Source: Orobanche coerulescens | Lineage: Eukaryota; Streptophyta; Magnoliopsida; Lamiales; Orobanchaceae | NCBI GenBank assembly: GCA_033398695.1 | Contig: CM065804.1 | Coordinates: forward strand, 119,283,501-119,347,500 | Length of the DNA: 64,000 nucleotides | Reading direction: 5' to 3' | Shown: piece after piece, positions 46,147-57,297 of the stretch | Layout: each line of letters starts with the position of its first letter | Numbering within the stretch: the stretch's first letter is position 1 | The notes under the pieces: generated by a model | What the model was told of the DNA's origin: nothing | What the model saw: only the letters and a program-made list of their open reading frames with translations | Database searches by the model: none | Translations under genes and position numbers: made by a program

Positions 46147-48787
46147 ATGTAATATCCGACGGAAATTCTTACTAGCTGTTGTACTATTCGGATAATTTAA
46201 TACTGTTGTAATCTTGTTGCATTTGTGAAATGAATATTGATGTTAGAATATATCATAATAGACTTAAATAAAATGATCACTCGCACTATGTTTGAATTTT
46301 CAGTGTTGTAGAGATAAGTGCATATTGAACTATTAAAAACCTGAGCCTAACGTACGTTAATAGTTAGTCATAGCGTACGCTATTTTGAGGCCTTTACGTA
46401 CGTAAAGGGGTACCTGTTACGTACGTAACCAGTGCAATCGTACCCGATCTCAACTTTCGGCGTGTGGGGCCGGATGGGATTCGAATATCTGATCTTTTGG
46501 AGCCAACCTATTTGACCCACATTACGTACGTAATGCTTCTAGCGGTAACGTACGTAATGAAGTTCGTATTTCAGTCCAGTAACCCCTGGACTTAGCTTAC
46601 GTACGTAACACTTGTTGCGTAGCGTACGTAACGAACTGTGCTGTTATAAAAAGACAACTTGTGTCTTTCATTTTGCACGTCCAAATTCCGATTTCCACCC
46701 ATATAATCATCCCCCTTCATCCCTAGAGCAAGTTTACCTTCTTCCAACTTGTGTTGGAGCTTTACATTTTGATTTTTGGAGCTTGATGATTGGAACTTGG
46801 AGACATTCTTGAAGCTTATATTGTGTTCTTGTGGTTTGGTGTATTGTTCTTCATTTCTGAAGGTATGTTCTACAATTTAACCCTATAATCTCGGATTTAT
46901 TATGATAGTGATTAAGTATATTTCACCTAGTGATGAATTAATCAAAATAAACATGTTGTAGTTGAGCTTTCAACAACTTAGTGATGAACATGATGATTAG
47001 AGGGTTTGTAATGGTGTGTTCTTGGTGTTTTAATATGGTAATGATCATGTTTAGTTTAACCACACTCTCCTTGCTAGACTTATAACACCATTGGTATAAT
47101 AATAATCCTTGTTCCACTGTAATGTAAATGACTTATTGGAATAATTACCATAAATGTTTTAAGAAACCTTGTTGATCATTAGAAGAATGAAAGGATCTTC
47201 TTGAACCTAGGCCTAGTGAATTCAGAGGTGTGTTGTTTGAATCCCAAGTCAGTTGGAAGAGTATAAGAGTGGTGCTAAACTTGAGATAATCTTCATAACC
47301 ATGATATGGATTTACAACTAATTAACTCAACATAAGTAATTGTATGTATTGCAGATTTTACTTTTAATCATTTGAGATGTTCTTGATAAGATTAAAGGAT
47401 AGGAGATTATTATTTAACACATTATGGAATGATTCTTAATCCAGCAAACATTTTGGTAAACATTTTTGTAATCAATTGTAAGAATAGAATGGTATTGAAT
47501 GAGGTCCTTGAAGTAACGCTCAACATCTTAAAGTTGAACTACTCAAATGAGAATTAGGATGTGGTCTCGTTAAAATTGGTATAGATGATCATATGAACGT
47601 ATTATTGAGTGAAATATACTTCATTCAAGGTGGATTGTCCGAGTAACCAATTTTGAATCGAGGGCCGGCTGTTCGTTCGACAAGGAAGGACTTTACACGC
47701 CTCCGTATTGAGGCAAGTTATCTTGCTTGGTTATAATGATGTGTGGATTCTTATGATGATTATGCATTTCGTGTATATGAAACACTTATAAACTTGTGTC
47801 TTGTGATTTGATGTTGCTCTTAATGATGTCCCGTTTTCATCGTGGGATTGTATTCCCAAGTTCGTTACTTTCGGAACCTTGATATTGTTGATCTTGTTGT
47901 CATCTCGGTGAGTCCTCGATCCTTAATCGGATTTTGTGAATTATTGAATTCGTTGTCATGTTGCATCGTGACATATCCGGAGTCATATCTACGTTCCGAT
48001 TGGATATTGTGTAGGATTTTTAGCCGGGCACATATATAGTCATGCGTGAATATTTTTTCCGTGAAAGGCTGTGCACACGAGACGTAGTTCGTTGAGGCTA
48101 ATTAGGTACATTGTCCCACGTATATCCTGGATTCCGTATACGGGGTGGACATGTGCACTGACACATATTCGGATCGGGCGTACTGTGATGTCCCTCTTGA
48201 GCCACACTATCTTAGTCGCTCACAGTCCATTTTTATACTTGGATGTGTTCGACGTTTTGTGACTGAGCGTTCATACGCCCGAGGGGTATGTTCATTAGTC
48301 GGGGAGTTATTCTTGAAATCTTATATACGTGAATTGCATACTATCTTGAGAATCATTTATCATGTATATCTGACCCTGTGTTGGGCGAAATACTTGTGTT
48401 GTATTTTAGGTCGAGGAAAAGGCAAGGCACGGGAAGATCAAGGTGATGATGAAGGGTTCGAAGGATACTAGTTCGGGGGGCCCAAGTCTTTCGTGTCCGA
48501 TCATGTTCGTACCGTGTAATGTTATTTTCCGTTTCATTTTAAGTTTGAACAAATGTATTGTTATTTAAGGTATAATTCATCTCCATATGGATTATACTTA
48601 TGTTTTGGATCCTGTGTGTAATAAGGCCGTAGGCCATACTGCTGTAAACTCCACATCGGAGTAAGTATTATGTTTTGTGGTTCGGTATCACATGTATTGT
48701 GTATTTAATCTGTACTTTGGATATCGCCTGGTGGATCCCAGTGTGGGGTCCACGGCACTGTAATGGCCGCCTTATCGGGGTGTTACA
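46147..48787 (+). repeat. X 5' LTR (2,641 bp)
   Basis: It starts TGTAATATCC, ends GGGGTGTTACA and is followed by a Met-type primer site. It has a palindrome array at 46348-46632, TATAAAAAG at 46645-46653 and a hairpin GTGGATCCC/GGGGTCCAC at 48731-48753 before the GCACTGTAAT block. A splice-like TTTTAG (about 48410) is followed by a short charged ORF tail (RGKGKAREDQGDDEGFEGY). No independent gene is supported. Confidence 0.9.
46348..46632 (+). promoter_or_regulatory. Array of eight TTACGTACGTAA-type palindromes before the X TATA box
   Basis: Units at 46348 (TAACGTACGTTA), 46371 (TAGCGTACGCTA), 46393 (TTTACGTACGTAAA), 46416 (GTTACGTACGTAAC), 46521 (ATTACGTACGTAAT), about 46545, 46597 and 46619. 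The last ends 12 bases before TATAAA at 46645. Most are perfect palindromes, so selection or recent homogenisation is likely. Confidence 0.85.
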
Positions 48788-48792
48788 GAAGA

Positions 48793-48803
48793 TGGTATCA
48801 GAG
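48793..48803 (+). other. Primer binding site of X (initiator Met type)
   Basis: TGGTATCAGAG lies five bases after the LTR end. Confidence 0.88.
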
Positions 48804-49231
48804 AGGTCGTTTTCTTTCTTTTTGAGTCTTTGTGTATTGAACTAGTATCAAGAGACCTTCGTGTCACGTGTGACCCGTGCGAGCGCCTGATCCTACGAGC
48901 CAAATGCGGTACGTACTTTATGAACCAGGAATAAGTTATTGACATGATATTGATCTCTGAATAGATCTCCTTGTTGATTTCGGCATTTTAAGGGTTTGTG
49001 GCAGGAATTATCTGATTGATGATCCAAATAAAATTCTGGATTGATTATATGATTGAAATCAGTCGACTCAAAACGTCGATATGATATTTTGTGTGACTCT
49101 CGTAGTGATGATAACTCATTACGAACTGTTTTCTTGAATATGTAATTTCTTACTGCCATTAACTTAGCGTGAATTCTGATTGGTATCATGAACTGTACTT
49201 ATGATTATCATTACAAATTGATTCTTTCAGT
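48804..49231 (+). other. X leader
   Basis: No ORF of note. It ends in the splice-acceptor-like ATTCTTTCAG, one base before the gag ATG. Confidence 0.55.
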
Positions 49232-49308
49232 ATGGAAAGAAATTTGAGAGGCCGTGGCAGAGGGGGACGAGGCCGCGGAAGGGGTCGAATCCCGATACCG
49301 CGAGCCAA
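49232..49308 (+). pseudogene. gag: X gag, first 26 codons, split by A2
   Basis: ATG 49232 opens an Arg/Gly-rich start (RGRGRGGRGRGRGRI) like that of the Q2 Gag. The frame is cut by A2 inside the target site GCCAA and resumes in the same frame at 61237. So the insertion, not decay, split this gene. Confidence 0.88.
49304..49308 (+). other. Target site duplication of A2, left copy
   Basis: GCCAA directly before TGATAAG. The right copy is at 61237-61241. Confidence 0.95.
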
Positions 49309-50881
49309 TGATAAGTGTCATTTTTGTACACTTATCCATGATTTGTATCGATAAAATTCACCCATAATTGATCTAGTTTACTCGTTTTTTGCTTTTAATT
49401 TATTAGTTTTAATAATTTTATTTTTATCGGATGATGATCGGATTAAATAACTGAATTACTCAAGAAACAACATGTTTAATAAATATTCTCTTTGTTGAAT
49501 TTTGAGATATTCATGTTGTAGGGCTTTCCGAGACGAATTCGGCAGTCTTTCCGGATTCAAAATCAGAGTTATATATCAAAAGTTATCATCCGAAGAAGAT
49601 GCAGGGCAAAAACGCAAAGTCGAGGAATTCGGGCTTAAAACGTAACTATCAAAGCTTCAAATTAGCTAATTTACGAAGCCACGTTACGGCCGTAACATTC
49701 AGGAGTTACGGCAGTAAGTCACCTTATTTACGGCCGTAACTCCTGAATGTTACGGCCGTAACTCTGGACAGATTGCTATGATTTGTCTAATTTTTATACT
49801 TTTTGTGTATTATTGAGGGGATGGTGGCATTGATCCGATATAATGTAATAATGCTGTAGTTTTTGAGCTATTAGATGACATTATTTGTATAAATAGACCC
49901 TTAGATCCTACATCATTCACCATTCAACTTATAATTTTCCATTTTCTTGTAAACTTATCTTTTTGTGAAGAACACACTTGTGTTCTTGAGTGATCATTGT
50001 TATTGTGGTACAAAATATGTTGATCAGAGAGTTTATTGTTTCTATCTCCTTTATCTACTAAGGAGTTAGGATCAATTCTTTCTCTTGATTCAACTAAACA
50101 TGACCACCAAAGCTTGTAATATGTGTAATAAACCCTTTATGGGCTAAGTTTCTTAAGTTGGGATTATAAACAAGGTTAGTCATGTTATTTATGTTTGTAT
50201 AAAGATATATTATGAATTACTTATTATTGTGTGTGATTTTCATTGTTTTAACAATCTTTATTTATTTGGCCAATTAATGAAGATATTTATGGTCTTCATA
50301 TGTTTCAAAGAAAATATGTTTGATTAGATCAAATGATCTTCACTCTAAGTTGTTCTAGGGGATAGAAATATACCCCTAGTCCTTAGATGATTCATTGAGT
50401 TATTTTCACAAATCCTAATGCTATGTATTGAAGCCAATCAACATAGAAATATAGTGGATTGATTCAATATGTAAGGGCGTTTTATAGTTCGAAAGAGAAA
50501 CCGTCTTTTTAAGGAAAATCGAATCTACACAACATAATAAGTAAATTCATCTTATGATCTCCAATACATATTTTATAACTAATGACGAACTAAGTTTGTA
50601 ATCCCAACTATTTCATTTTATCGATAATCAATCTATTATTATTGCTATCTTTTTATTTCCTTATAATATTAGAACTATTATTGCAATTTCATTGCAATTA
50701 TTAAACCAAACTTTTAATTGTGTGTTTCACTCATCTTAAGTATCTATAAAAATAGACTAATAGTGTATAATTCAAATTATAACATAACTTCCTTGTGGGA
50801 TCGATAAACCGGACTCAAAAGTCCACTTTACTACTTGATACGATATCGTGCACTTGCGATAGTTACACAAAAAGCGTGTCA
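49309..50881 (+). repeat. A2 5' LTR (1,573 bp)
   Basis: It starts TGATAAGTGTC and ends GCGTGTCA. Palindromes lie at 49683-49762 and TATAAATAG at 49888-49896. The rest is AT-rich leader without an ORF. Confidence 0.95.
49683..49762 (+). promoter_or_regulatory. Four GTTACGGCCGTAAC units forming a long inverted repeat
   Basis: The arms 49683-49712 and 49733-49762 are perfect 30-bp inverted repeats around a 20-base spacer. Each arm starts or ends with GTTACGGCCGTAAC and shares an ATTCAGGAG linker. The TATA box is 126 bases downstream. The 3' LTR copy (60041-60115) keeps the left arm but has lost most of the right arm. Confidence 0.85.
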
Positions 50882-50886
50882 AGTTT

Positions 50887-50903
50887 TGGCGCCGTTCTGG
50901 GAA
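50887..50903 (+). other. Primer binding site of A2 (tRNA-Asp type)
   Basis: TGGCGCCGTTCTGGGAA, five bases after the LTR end. The first ten bases match the A1 site and the rest differs. Confidence 0.82.
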
Positions 50904-50976
50904 GTATAAGTTATATTTGAAAAATTACATTATTAACTATTGTTATAAATACAACTTTTGTAGATTCCACTTGTCT

Positions 50977-51156
50977 ATGCGAAGGACATACAATCGCGAT
51001 TTAGTTTTACTAGATCCGAGATCGAAGCCACATTCGGAAGAAGGCGAAGAGAACAAAGAAAAACATTATTTCTTCACCATCAATGGCGGACGAACTAAAT
51101 CCACGTCTCCCCAAGGAAATGATAACGAAAGAATTCCTCCGGTGGGGAATACCTAA
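50977..51156 (+). pseudogene. gag: A2 gag, N-terminal fragment
   Basis: ATG 50977 follows a TTTTGTAG acceptor-like site at 50963. The start MRRTYNRDLVLLDPRSK is Athila-like. The frame stops at 51154-51156, and gag continues in another frame by 51204. Confidence 0.7.
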
Positions 51157-51203
51157 TGTTCAAAACATTCAACATCAACAATATCCTATTATCTAGGAAA
51201 TAG

Positions 51204-54077
51204 ATGAAGACAACATGCTCTTTGGGAATTCATGAACCCCCATCTTTGAGCGTTCAATCAAGTGTAATCTATCCACCATTTGGAGTGGACAATTTTCAAA
51301 TTCGCCCAGATGTCATCAATCTCTTCTCCAACAACAACTCATTCTATGGAAGAACCGACGAAAATCCATATCTCCATATTAACCGTTTTGTGGAAATATG
51401 TGGAAATTTCGAATATCCAAATGTAAATGACGAGGCGATCAAAATGAGACTTTTCGTGCACACTTTGAAGGACAGAGCAAGAGAGTGGCTAGATACTTTG
51501 CCACCACGAAGCATAACAAATTGGCCCGAATTTGTCCAGAAATTCACCACTAAATACTTTCCACCAATAAAAGTGGCGAAACTCAAATACGAAATCTCTA
51601 CATTTCGTCAACAAGATTCAGAATCATTCCACGAAGCATGGGATAGATACAAAGATATGCTACGAAAATGTCCTAACCATGGTTTCAATTTGGGAGCACA
51701 AGTCAATTACTTCTATTCTGGAATTTTACCTTCATGCCGAGCCAATGTCGATTCATCATCAAATGGCTCACTGGGAAACAAAACTATGAAAGAGGCTTAT
51801 AATCTTTTTGAGGTTATAAGTGAACAAAGTGCAATATGGCCAGACAGAAATATCCAAAAGAAACCAAATGGTGTTTTTGAAGTGGATTCTTATTCACTTA
51901 TGTTGGCAAAAATTGAAGCTCTATCAAAGAAAGTCGAGGAAATGTCTTTTTCAACTCCTCAATCTGTGAAGACGGTGCAAACTCCACAAATTTCAGCTTT
52001 TTCATGTGAAATTTGTGGAGCAACTCACAACATCACTATCTGTCCCTTAGTGCAACAAGAACAGTCACCACCACCACCAGAACAAGTGGCGTATGCTCAA
52101 AATTTCCAAAGGCAAGCATACAATTCTTACGGGCCAACATACAATCCAGGATACAAAAATCATCCAAATTTTTCTTATGCAAATAACAACAATGTGTTGA
52201 ATCCAACGCATCAAGAAAAGAAGCCCGGATGGGAAGAAGCAATCACGAAGCTAGCTGAACAACAACTGAAGTATCAACAACGCAATGATGCTTCAATTAA
52301 AAATCTGGAGACACAAGTTGGCCAAATGGCCAAAATACTTTCAGAAAGATCTCAAGGCATGTTACCTAGCAATACCGAGGTAAATCCAAGGGAAAATGTC
52401 CAAGCTATCACAACAAGAAGTGGAGTGCAGTTGCCCGAAATTTCTATGGAAAACCATCTGGAAAAACAAAAAAATAAACAAAATCAAGAATCAGAAAAAG
52501 AATCTGATACAGGACCTTCATCTCAAAAAGGTCCAATTGCTACAAAATCTTATGTTCCACCTATCCCATTTCCTCAACGGTTGAAGAATCACAAGCTCGA
52601 TGCTCAATTCGGGAAATTCTTAGAAATCTTCAAAAAGCTACACATCAACATTCCTTTTGCCGATGCTCTAGCACAAATACCAAGCTATGCCAAATTTATG
52701 AAATATATTCTTTCCAACAAAAGAAGGCTTGAAGAATACGAAACGTTCATGCTAACAGAGGAATGTAGCGCAATACTACAAAAGAAGCTGCCACCCAAGC
52801 TAAAAGATCCGGGAACTTTCACAATCCCGTGTACTATTGGTGAAGTGAATTTTGGAAAAGCTCTTTGTGATTTAGGGGCAAGTATCAACTTGATGCCCCT
52901 GTCAATTTTCAACAAATTGAACTTGGGAGAAGCAAAAGCAACAACAGTTTCACTACAATTAGCCGATCGGTCAATCAAATATCCACGTGGGATAGTTGAA
53001 GATGTGCTCGTCAAAGTTGATAAATTCATATTTCCAGCAGATTTTATCATCCTCGACATGGAAGAAGATCAGGATATTCCCATTATTTTGGGACGACCAT
53101 TTCTCGCAACCGGACGTGCTCTTATTGACGTCTATGAAGGAAAGCTAATTCTCAGAGTGGAAGACGAACATGTCATCTTCGATGTCTTAAAAACTTTGAA
53201 TCAACCCTCCACAGATGAGTATTGTCTAAAAATAGACACAATTGAAGCCATGGTGAACAAGTCTTTAGAGAAAATTCTATCTAAAGATCCTCTTGAGACA
53301 TGTATAGCAAATTCTCTAACCAGCATGGAAGAAGAATATCACTTGGCCGAAACAGTTAACTATCTAGAAGCACTACCAACCTTAAGAAAGCATCCACATT
53401 TTGAAGAATTGGGGACAAGCTCCGCTAAACCCCTCCCTTCTTTACAAGAATCTCCAACACTTGATCTCAAACCTCTACCCACACATTTGAGATACGCTTA
53501 CTTGGGCGTTTCCTCAACACTTCCGGTCATCATATCTAACATATTGACCAAACTTGAAGAAGGGAAATTACTAAGGGTATTGAGGAATCACAAAAAAGCA
53601 ATTGGATGGACTATTGCAGACATTAGAGGAATAAGCCCCTCTATATGCACTCACAAAATCTTGATGGAAGATGACTGCAAACCTTCAATTGAGCATCAAC
53701 GACGTTTGAATCCAAACATGAAGGAAATTGTGAAGGCAGAGATTCTTAAATTACTTGACGCAGGAATCATTTATCCAATCTCAGATAGTCCATGGGTGAG
53801 CCCTGTACATATGGTGTCCAAAAAGAGTGGAATCACGATCATTGAGAACGAGCACAATGAACTTATACCAACACGACCGATCACAAGATGGAGAATGTGC
53901 ATTGATTACAGGAAACTAAACAAGACGACAAGAAAAGATCATTTTCCACTCCCATTTATTGATCAGATGCTAGATAGATTGGCGGGACATTCTTACTACT
54001 GTTTTCTCGACGGCTATTCAGGGTACAACCAAATCGTAATAGCCCCAGAAGACCAAGAGAAAACAACATTCACATGA
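51204..54077 (+). pseudogene. gag-pol: A2 gag, protease and first half of RT
   Basis: A 957-residue frame. The capsid region includes FYGRTDENPYLHINRFVEIC and WDRYKDMLRKCPNHG. A zinc-knuckle-like motif C-x2-C-x3-H-x4-C (CEICGATHNITIC) lies near residue 270. The protease DLGAS has Asp556. RT follows with WVSPVHMVSKKSG, CIDYRKLNKTTRKDHFPLPF and FLDGYSGYNQ. TGA at 54075-54077 stands in a conserved RT block where Cys is usual. The region before 51204 lies in another frame. Confidence 0.9.
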
Positions 54078-54512
54078 CCTTATGGAACATTTGCCTATAG
54101 AAGAATCCCATTCGAGTTGTGCAATGCTCCAGCCACATTTCAAAGATGCATGATGTCAATATTCTCAGACATGGTTGAAAAATTCATTGAAGTTTTCATG
54201 GACGATTTCTCGGTTTTTGGAGATTCATTTGATAAATGCCTAATTCACTTAGGCATGGTCTTGGAAAGATGTGAAGACACAAATCTAGTTCTCAATTGGG
54301 AGAAATGTCACTTCATGGTCCAGGAAGGAATCGTACTTGGCCATAGAATCTCACAACATGGAATTGAAGTCGATAAGGCAAAGATCCAAGTGATTGCAAA
54401 ACTTCCTCCACCAATTTCGGTGAAAGGAGTAAGGAGTTTTCTCGGACATGCAGGATTCTATCGGAGGTTTATAAAAGATTTCTCAAAAATAGCAAAACCT
54501 CTCTGTTCTTAG
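54078..54512 (+). pseudogene. pol: A2 RT, second half
   Basis: Same frame as upstream after the TGA. It has CNAPATFQRCM, the catalytic FMDDFSVFG, NWEKCHFMVQEG and SFLGHAGFYRRFIKDFSKIA. It ends at 54510-54512 by a small frameshift. Confidence 0.9.
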
Positions 54513-54841
54513 AGAAAGATACACCATTCCTTTTCACAAATGAATGCCACGTGGCCTTTGCAACTTTGAAGGATAAGCTTACATCGGCTCCAATCATCAT
54601 TTCTCCGTTGGACTATTCCTTTCATTTTAATGTGCGATGCAAGTGATTATGCCGTAGGGGCCGTCTTGGGCGAGAAGAAGGACAAAATGATGCAAGTGAT
54701 CCATTATGCTAGCGGGACTATGAATGATGCTCACCGAACTACACAACAATCCGAAAAGAGATGCTTGCAGTGGTTTATGCCTTTGACAAATTTTGATCCT
54801 ACTTATCGGGATCAAAGGTCATAGTCTATCGATCATTCACT
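54513..54841 (+). pseudogene. pol: A2 RNase H, broken
   Basis: Fragments such as MCDASDYAVGAVLGEKKDK and VIHYASGTMNDAHRTT lie in shifting frames. At least three small indels occur between 54500 and 54840. Confidence 0.82.
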
Positions 54842-55795
54842 TTGAAATATTTAATGACAAAGCAAGATGCAAAGTCAAGGCTAATCCGATGGGTTCTACT
54901 TATGCAAGAATTCGACATAGAAATCAGAGACAGAAAGGGAACAGAAAACCAAGTGGCGGATCATCTCTCTAGACTCGACCAAAACAATGCTCAAGAGAGG
55001 GAAATAAATGAAGTATTTCCGGATGAACAACTGTTCCAAATCTCTAATATCCAGGAAAAACAAAATGCACCATGGTATGCTGACATCGTTAATTTCCTTG
55101 TTAGTGGAATAATTCACCCAAATTTTTCCCATCATCAAAAGAAAAAATTCTTCTCCGAGTTGAAATACTATCACTGGGAAGATCCTCTGTTGTTCAGACG
55201 AGGACCTGATCAAATCATCCGTAGATGCATACCGGAAGAAGAAATGGAGAAGGTATTAGAAAGATGTCATTCCTCTCACTATGGAGGACATTTTGGGGGT
55301 TCAAAAACAGCAGCAAAAATTCTTGAAGCAAGATTCTATTGGCCCACTCTGTTCAAAGATGCACATACACTTGTCTCGAAGTGTGACCGGTGCCAAAGAC
55401 ATGGAAACATGTCAAAAAGAAATGAAATGCTAATGAATTTCATCCTTGAAGTTGAAATCTTCGACGTTTGGGGAATTGATTTCATGGGACCCTTTCCATC
55501 ATCATTCTCTAATGAATACATCCTTGTAGCTGTTGACTACGTATCCAAATGGGTGGAGGCTGTTGCATTACCAATAAACGAAGCTAAGGTTGTGGTAAAT
55601 TTTCTAAAGAAAAATATATTCACTCGCTTCGGAACTCCGAGAGTTATTATCAGTGATGGCGGATCTCATTTCTGCAATCACCAGGTTAAGGCTCTATTGA
55701 CCAAATTCGGAGTAAAACACCGTGTCACTACCTCTTATCACCCACAAACCAGTGGACAAGTCGAAGTTTCCAATCGTGGTCAAACGTATACTTGA
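54842..55795 (+). CDS. pol: A2 RNase H end and integrase core (open frame)
   Basis: The 317-residue frame has the RNase H tail ([17 protein letters not shown]), an HHCC finger (HSSHYGGHF, then CDRCQR) and the catalytic triad Asp213, Asp272, Glu308 with 35 residues between the last two. It fails right after the Glu helix near 55780, so the C-terminal domain is out of frame. Confidence 0.9.
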   Translation: MKYLMTKQDAKSRLIRWVLLMQEFDIEIRDRKGTENQVADHLSRLDQNNAQEREINEVFPDEQLFQISNIQEKQNAPWYADIVNFLVSGIIHPNFSHHQKKKFFSELKYYHWEDPLLFRRGPDQIIRRCIPEEEMEKVLERCHSSHYGGHFGGSKTAAKILEARFYWPTLFKDAHTLVSKCDRCQRHGNMSKRNEMLMNFILEVEIFDVWGIDFMGPFPSSFSNEYILVAVDYVSKWVEAVALPINEAKVVVNFLKKNIFTRFGTPRVIISDGGSHFCNHQVKALLTKFGVKHRVTTSYHPQTSGQVEVSNRGQTYT

Positions 55796-56340
55796 GATGA
55801 TCGACTCATCTCGGAAAGATTGGTCGAAAAGTCTGGATGATGCGCTCTGGGCTTACAGTAATGACTATAAGACACCGATAGGCATGTCTCCATTTCAATG
55901 CAGTTTTGGAAAAGCCTGTCACCGCCAAGAGAACTTGAACATCGAGCTTTGGGCTATAAAAAATTAAACTTTGACGAACAAATTGGTGGAAAGAAAAGGT
56001 TGCTTAGCGATTAAATGAGTTGGATGAAATCCGACTCGACTCATATGAAAATGCCAAAATCTACAAAGAAAAACGAAAAGATGGCATGACAACAAAATTC
56101 TAAGAAGAGATTTTAAAACAGAGACCAAGTTCGCTTTTTAATGCACGATCGCGTGCATTTCGGGTAAGCTACGATCACGATGGGCGAGGCCCTTACACGA
56201 TCAAAGAGGTGTTTTCTCATGGAGTGGAGATTTATAATACAATCGACGGGAGTTTCAAAGTAAACGGTCAACGGTTAAAGCCATATCCGGGAGGAGAATT
56301 CTCGACAAAATCAATCATAATGCCGGAAATACCTAATTAA
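55780..56340 (+). pseudogene. pol: A2 integrase C-terminus, frameshifted
   Basis: Pieces [30 protein letters not shown], then further blocks to about 56338 (GPYTIKEVFSHGVEIYN, FKVNGQRLKPY) correspond to the Athila integrase end in A1. Several frames and stops. Confidence 0.8.
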
Positions 56341-56355
56341 TCGACGAGAAGTCAA

Positions 56356-56398
56356 GCTAAGGACGTTAAACCAAGCGCTTATTGGGAGGCAACCCAAT
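56356..56398 (+). other. Conserved post-pol block of A2 with ATTGGG/CCCAAT hairpin
   Basis: Counterpart of 6896-6938 in A1. The hairpin stem is six base pairs (ATTGGG/CCCAAT), with loop AGGCAA. It starts about 15 bases after the pol stop. A PPT-like AAGTTTGGGGG follows at 56417-56427. Confidence 0.72.
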
Positions 56399-56499
56399 CT
56401 CTATTATTTCGCAAATAAGTTTGGGGGTAACACGGAAGGATTCAACAACAACAGCAAGGATCAGATCGTTCATAAAATCCAGGGAGTCTTTCTTTCATT

Positions 56500-56800
56500 A
56501 TTCTCACACATATAAAAAAAAATATATATATATATATAATATATATATATATATACGGCCGTATCCAAAATAATACGGCCGTAAGTAGAATCAGGATTTT
56601 TTTACGTATGGTTTATACGGCCGTAACTGCTACATGTTACGGCCGTATCTTAAAATAGGTTCTAAAAAAAAAAAAACGAACGTTACATACGGCCGTAACT
56701 GCTGCATGTTACGGCCGTATCTTAAAACCTGTTTGAAAAAACGAAAGCAACTTACGGCCGTAACTTGTATAGGTTACGGCCGTAACTAGTAGTCTGTATT
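56500..56800 (+). repeat. Second palindrome array of A2 plus AT microsatellite
   Basis: After an AT-dinucleotide run (about 56521-56553), eight ACGGCCGT units occur at about 56557, 56574, 56611, 56637, 56688, 56712, 56754 and 56775, mostly within TTACGGCCGTAAC or ATACGGCCGTAT. They come in pairs about 10 bases apart. The same word is in the A2 LTR. Confidence 0.85.
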
Positions 56801-57297
56801 AAAAAAAACCGTCCTTAAACACTTATCACACACCAGACGAGACACAAGCGGCCGGGAGAGCGATTTTTTTCCCCCTATCAATCCCTACTTGCTAAAAAAC
56901 TCAAAATCATCAATACAATTCATTAACATATCAACATTCACACATAATCATCAGGTTCTCTTTCAATCCTTGTTTCAATTTATATATTCTTGAGTTTTAG
57001 TTTGTAGTTTTTCTCTTCATATTTGTTTTTCGATTCTTATTTCCGTATGATTCGTTGATTAAATCTTGTTCATTTGTATGTATTGTTGATATTTGTATCG
57101 TTATTTGATTCATTGATTTGTGGTGGCTTTATGGATTTGAGTTTGAATAAGAAAAACTTGTTAAAAAAACTATGAACTCAAGGTGTCCGACGAAATGCCA
57201 CAACGAAAATCTTTGAATTTTTTTTATGTTTTTATTGGTTTTGCTTGATGATTATAGTCGTGTGATGAAAAGAAGTTGATTTTGTTAAATTTCAGGG
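56801..57297 (+). other. Leader of the A2 env-like ORF with a probable intron
   Basis: A TTAAAA-rich stretch follows the array. A candidate donor CAG/GTTCTC lies at 56954/56955. A T-rich stretch ends in TTTCAG at 57295, two bases before the ATG. The implied intron is 341 nt. It matches A1 in order though not in sequence. Confidence 0.5.

Noticed and set aside
48145..48471. 108-codon ORF in the X LTR as a gene
   Set aside because: Only the charged tail behind a splice-like site is of interest; the rest lacks any domain and spans the LTR leader.
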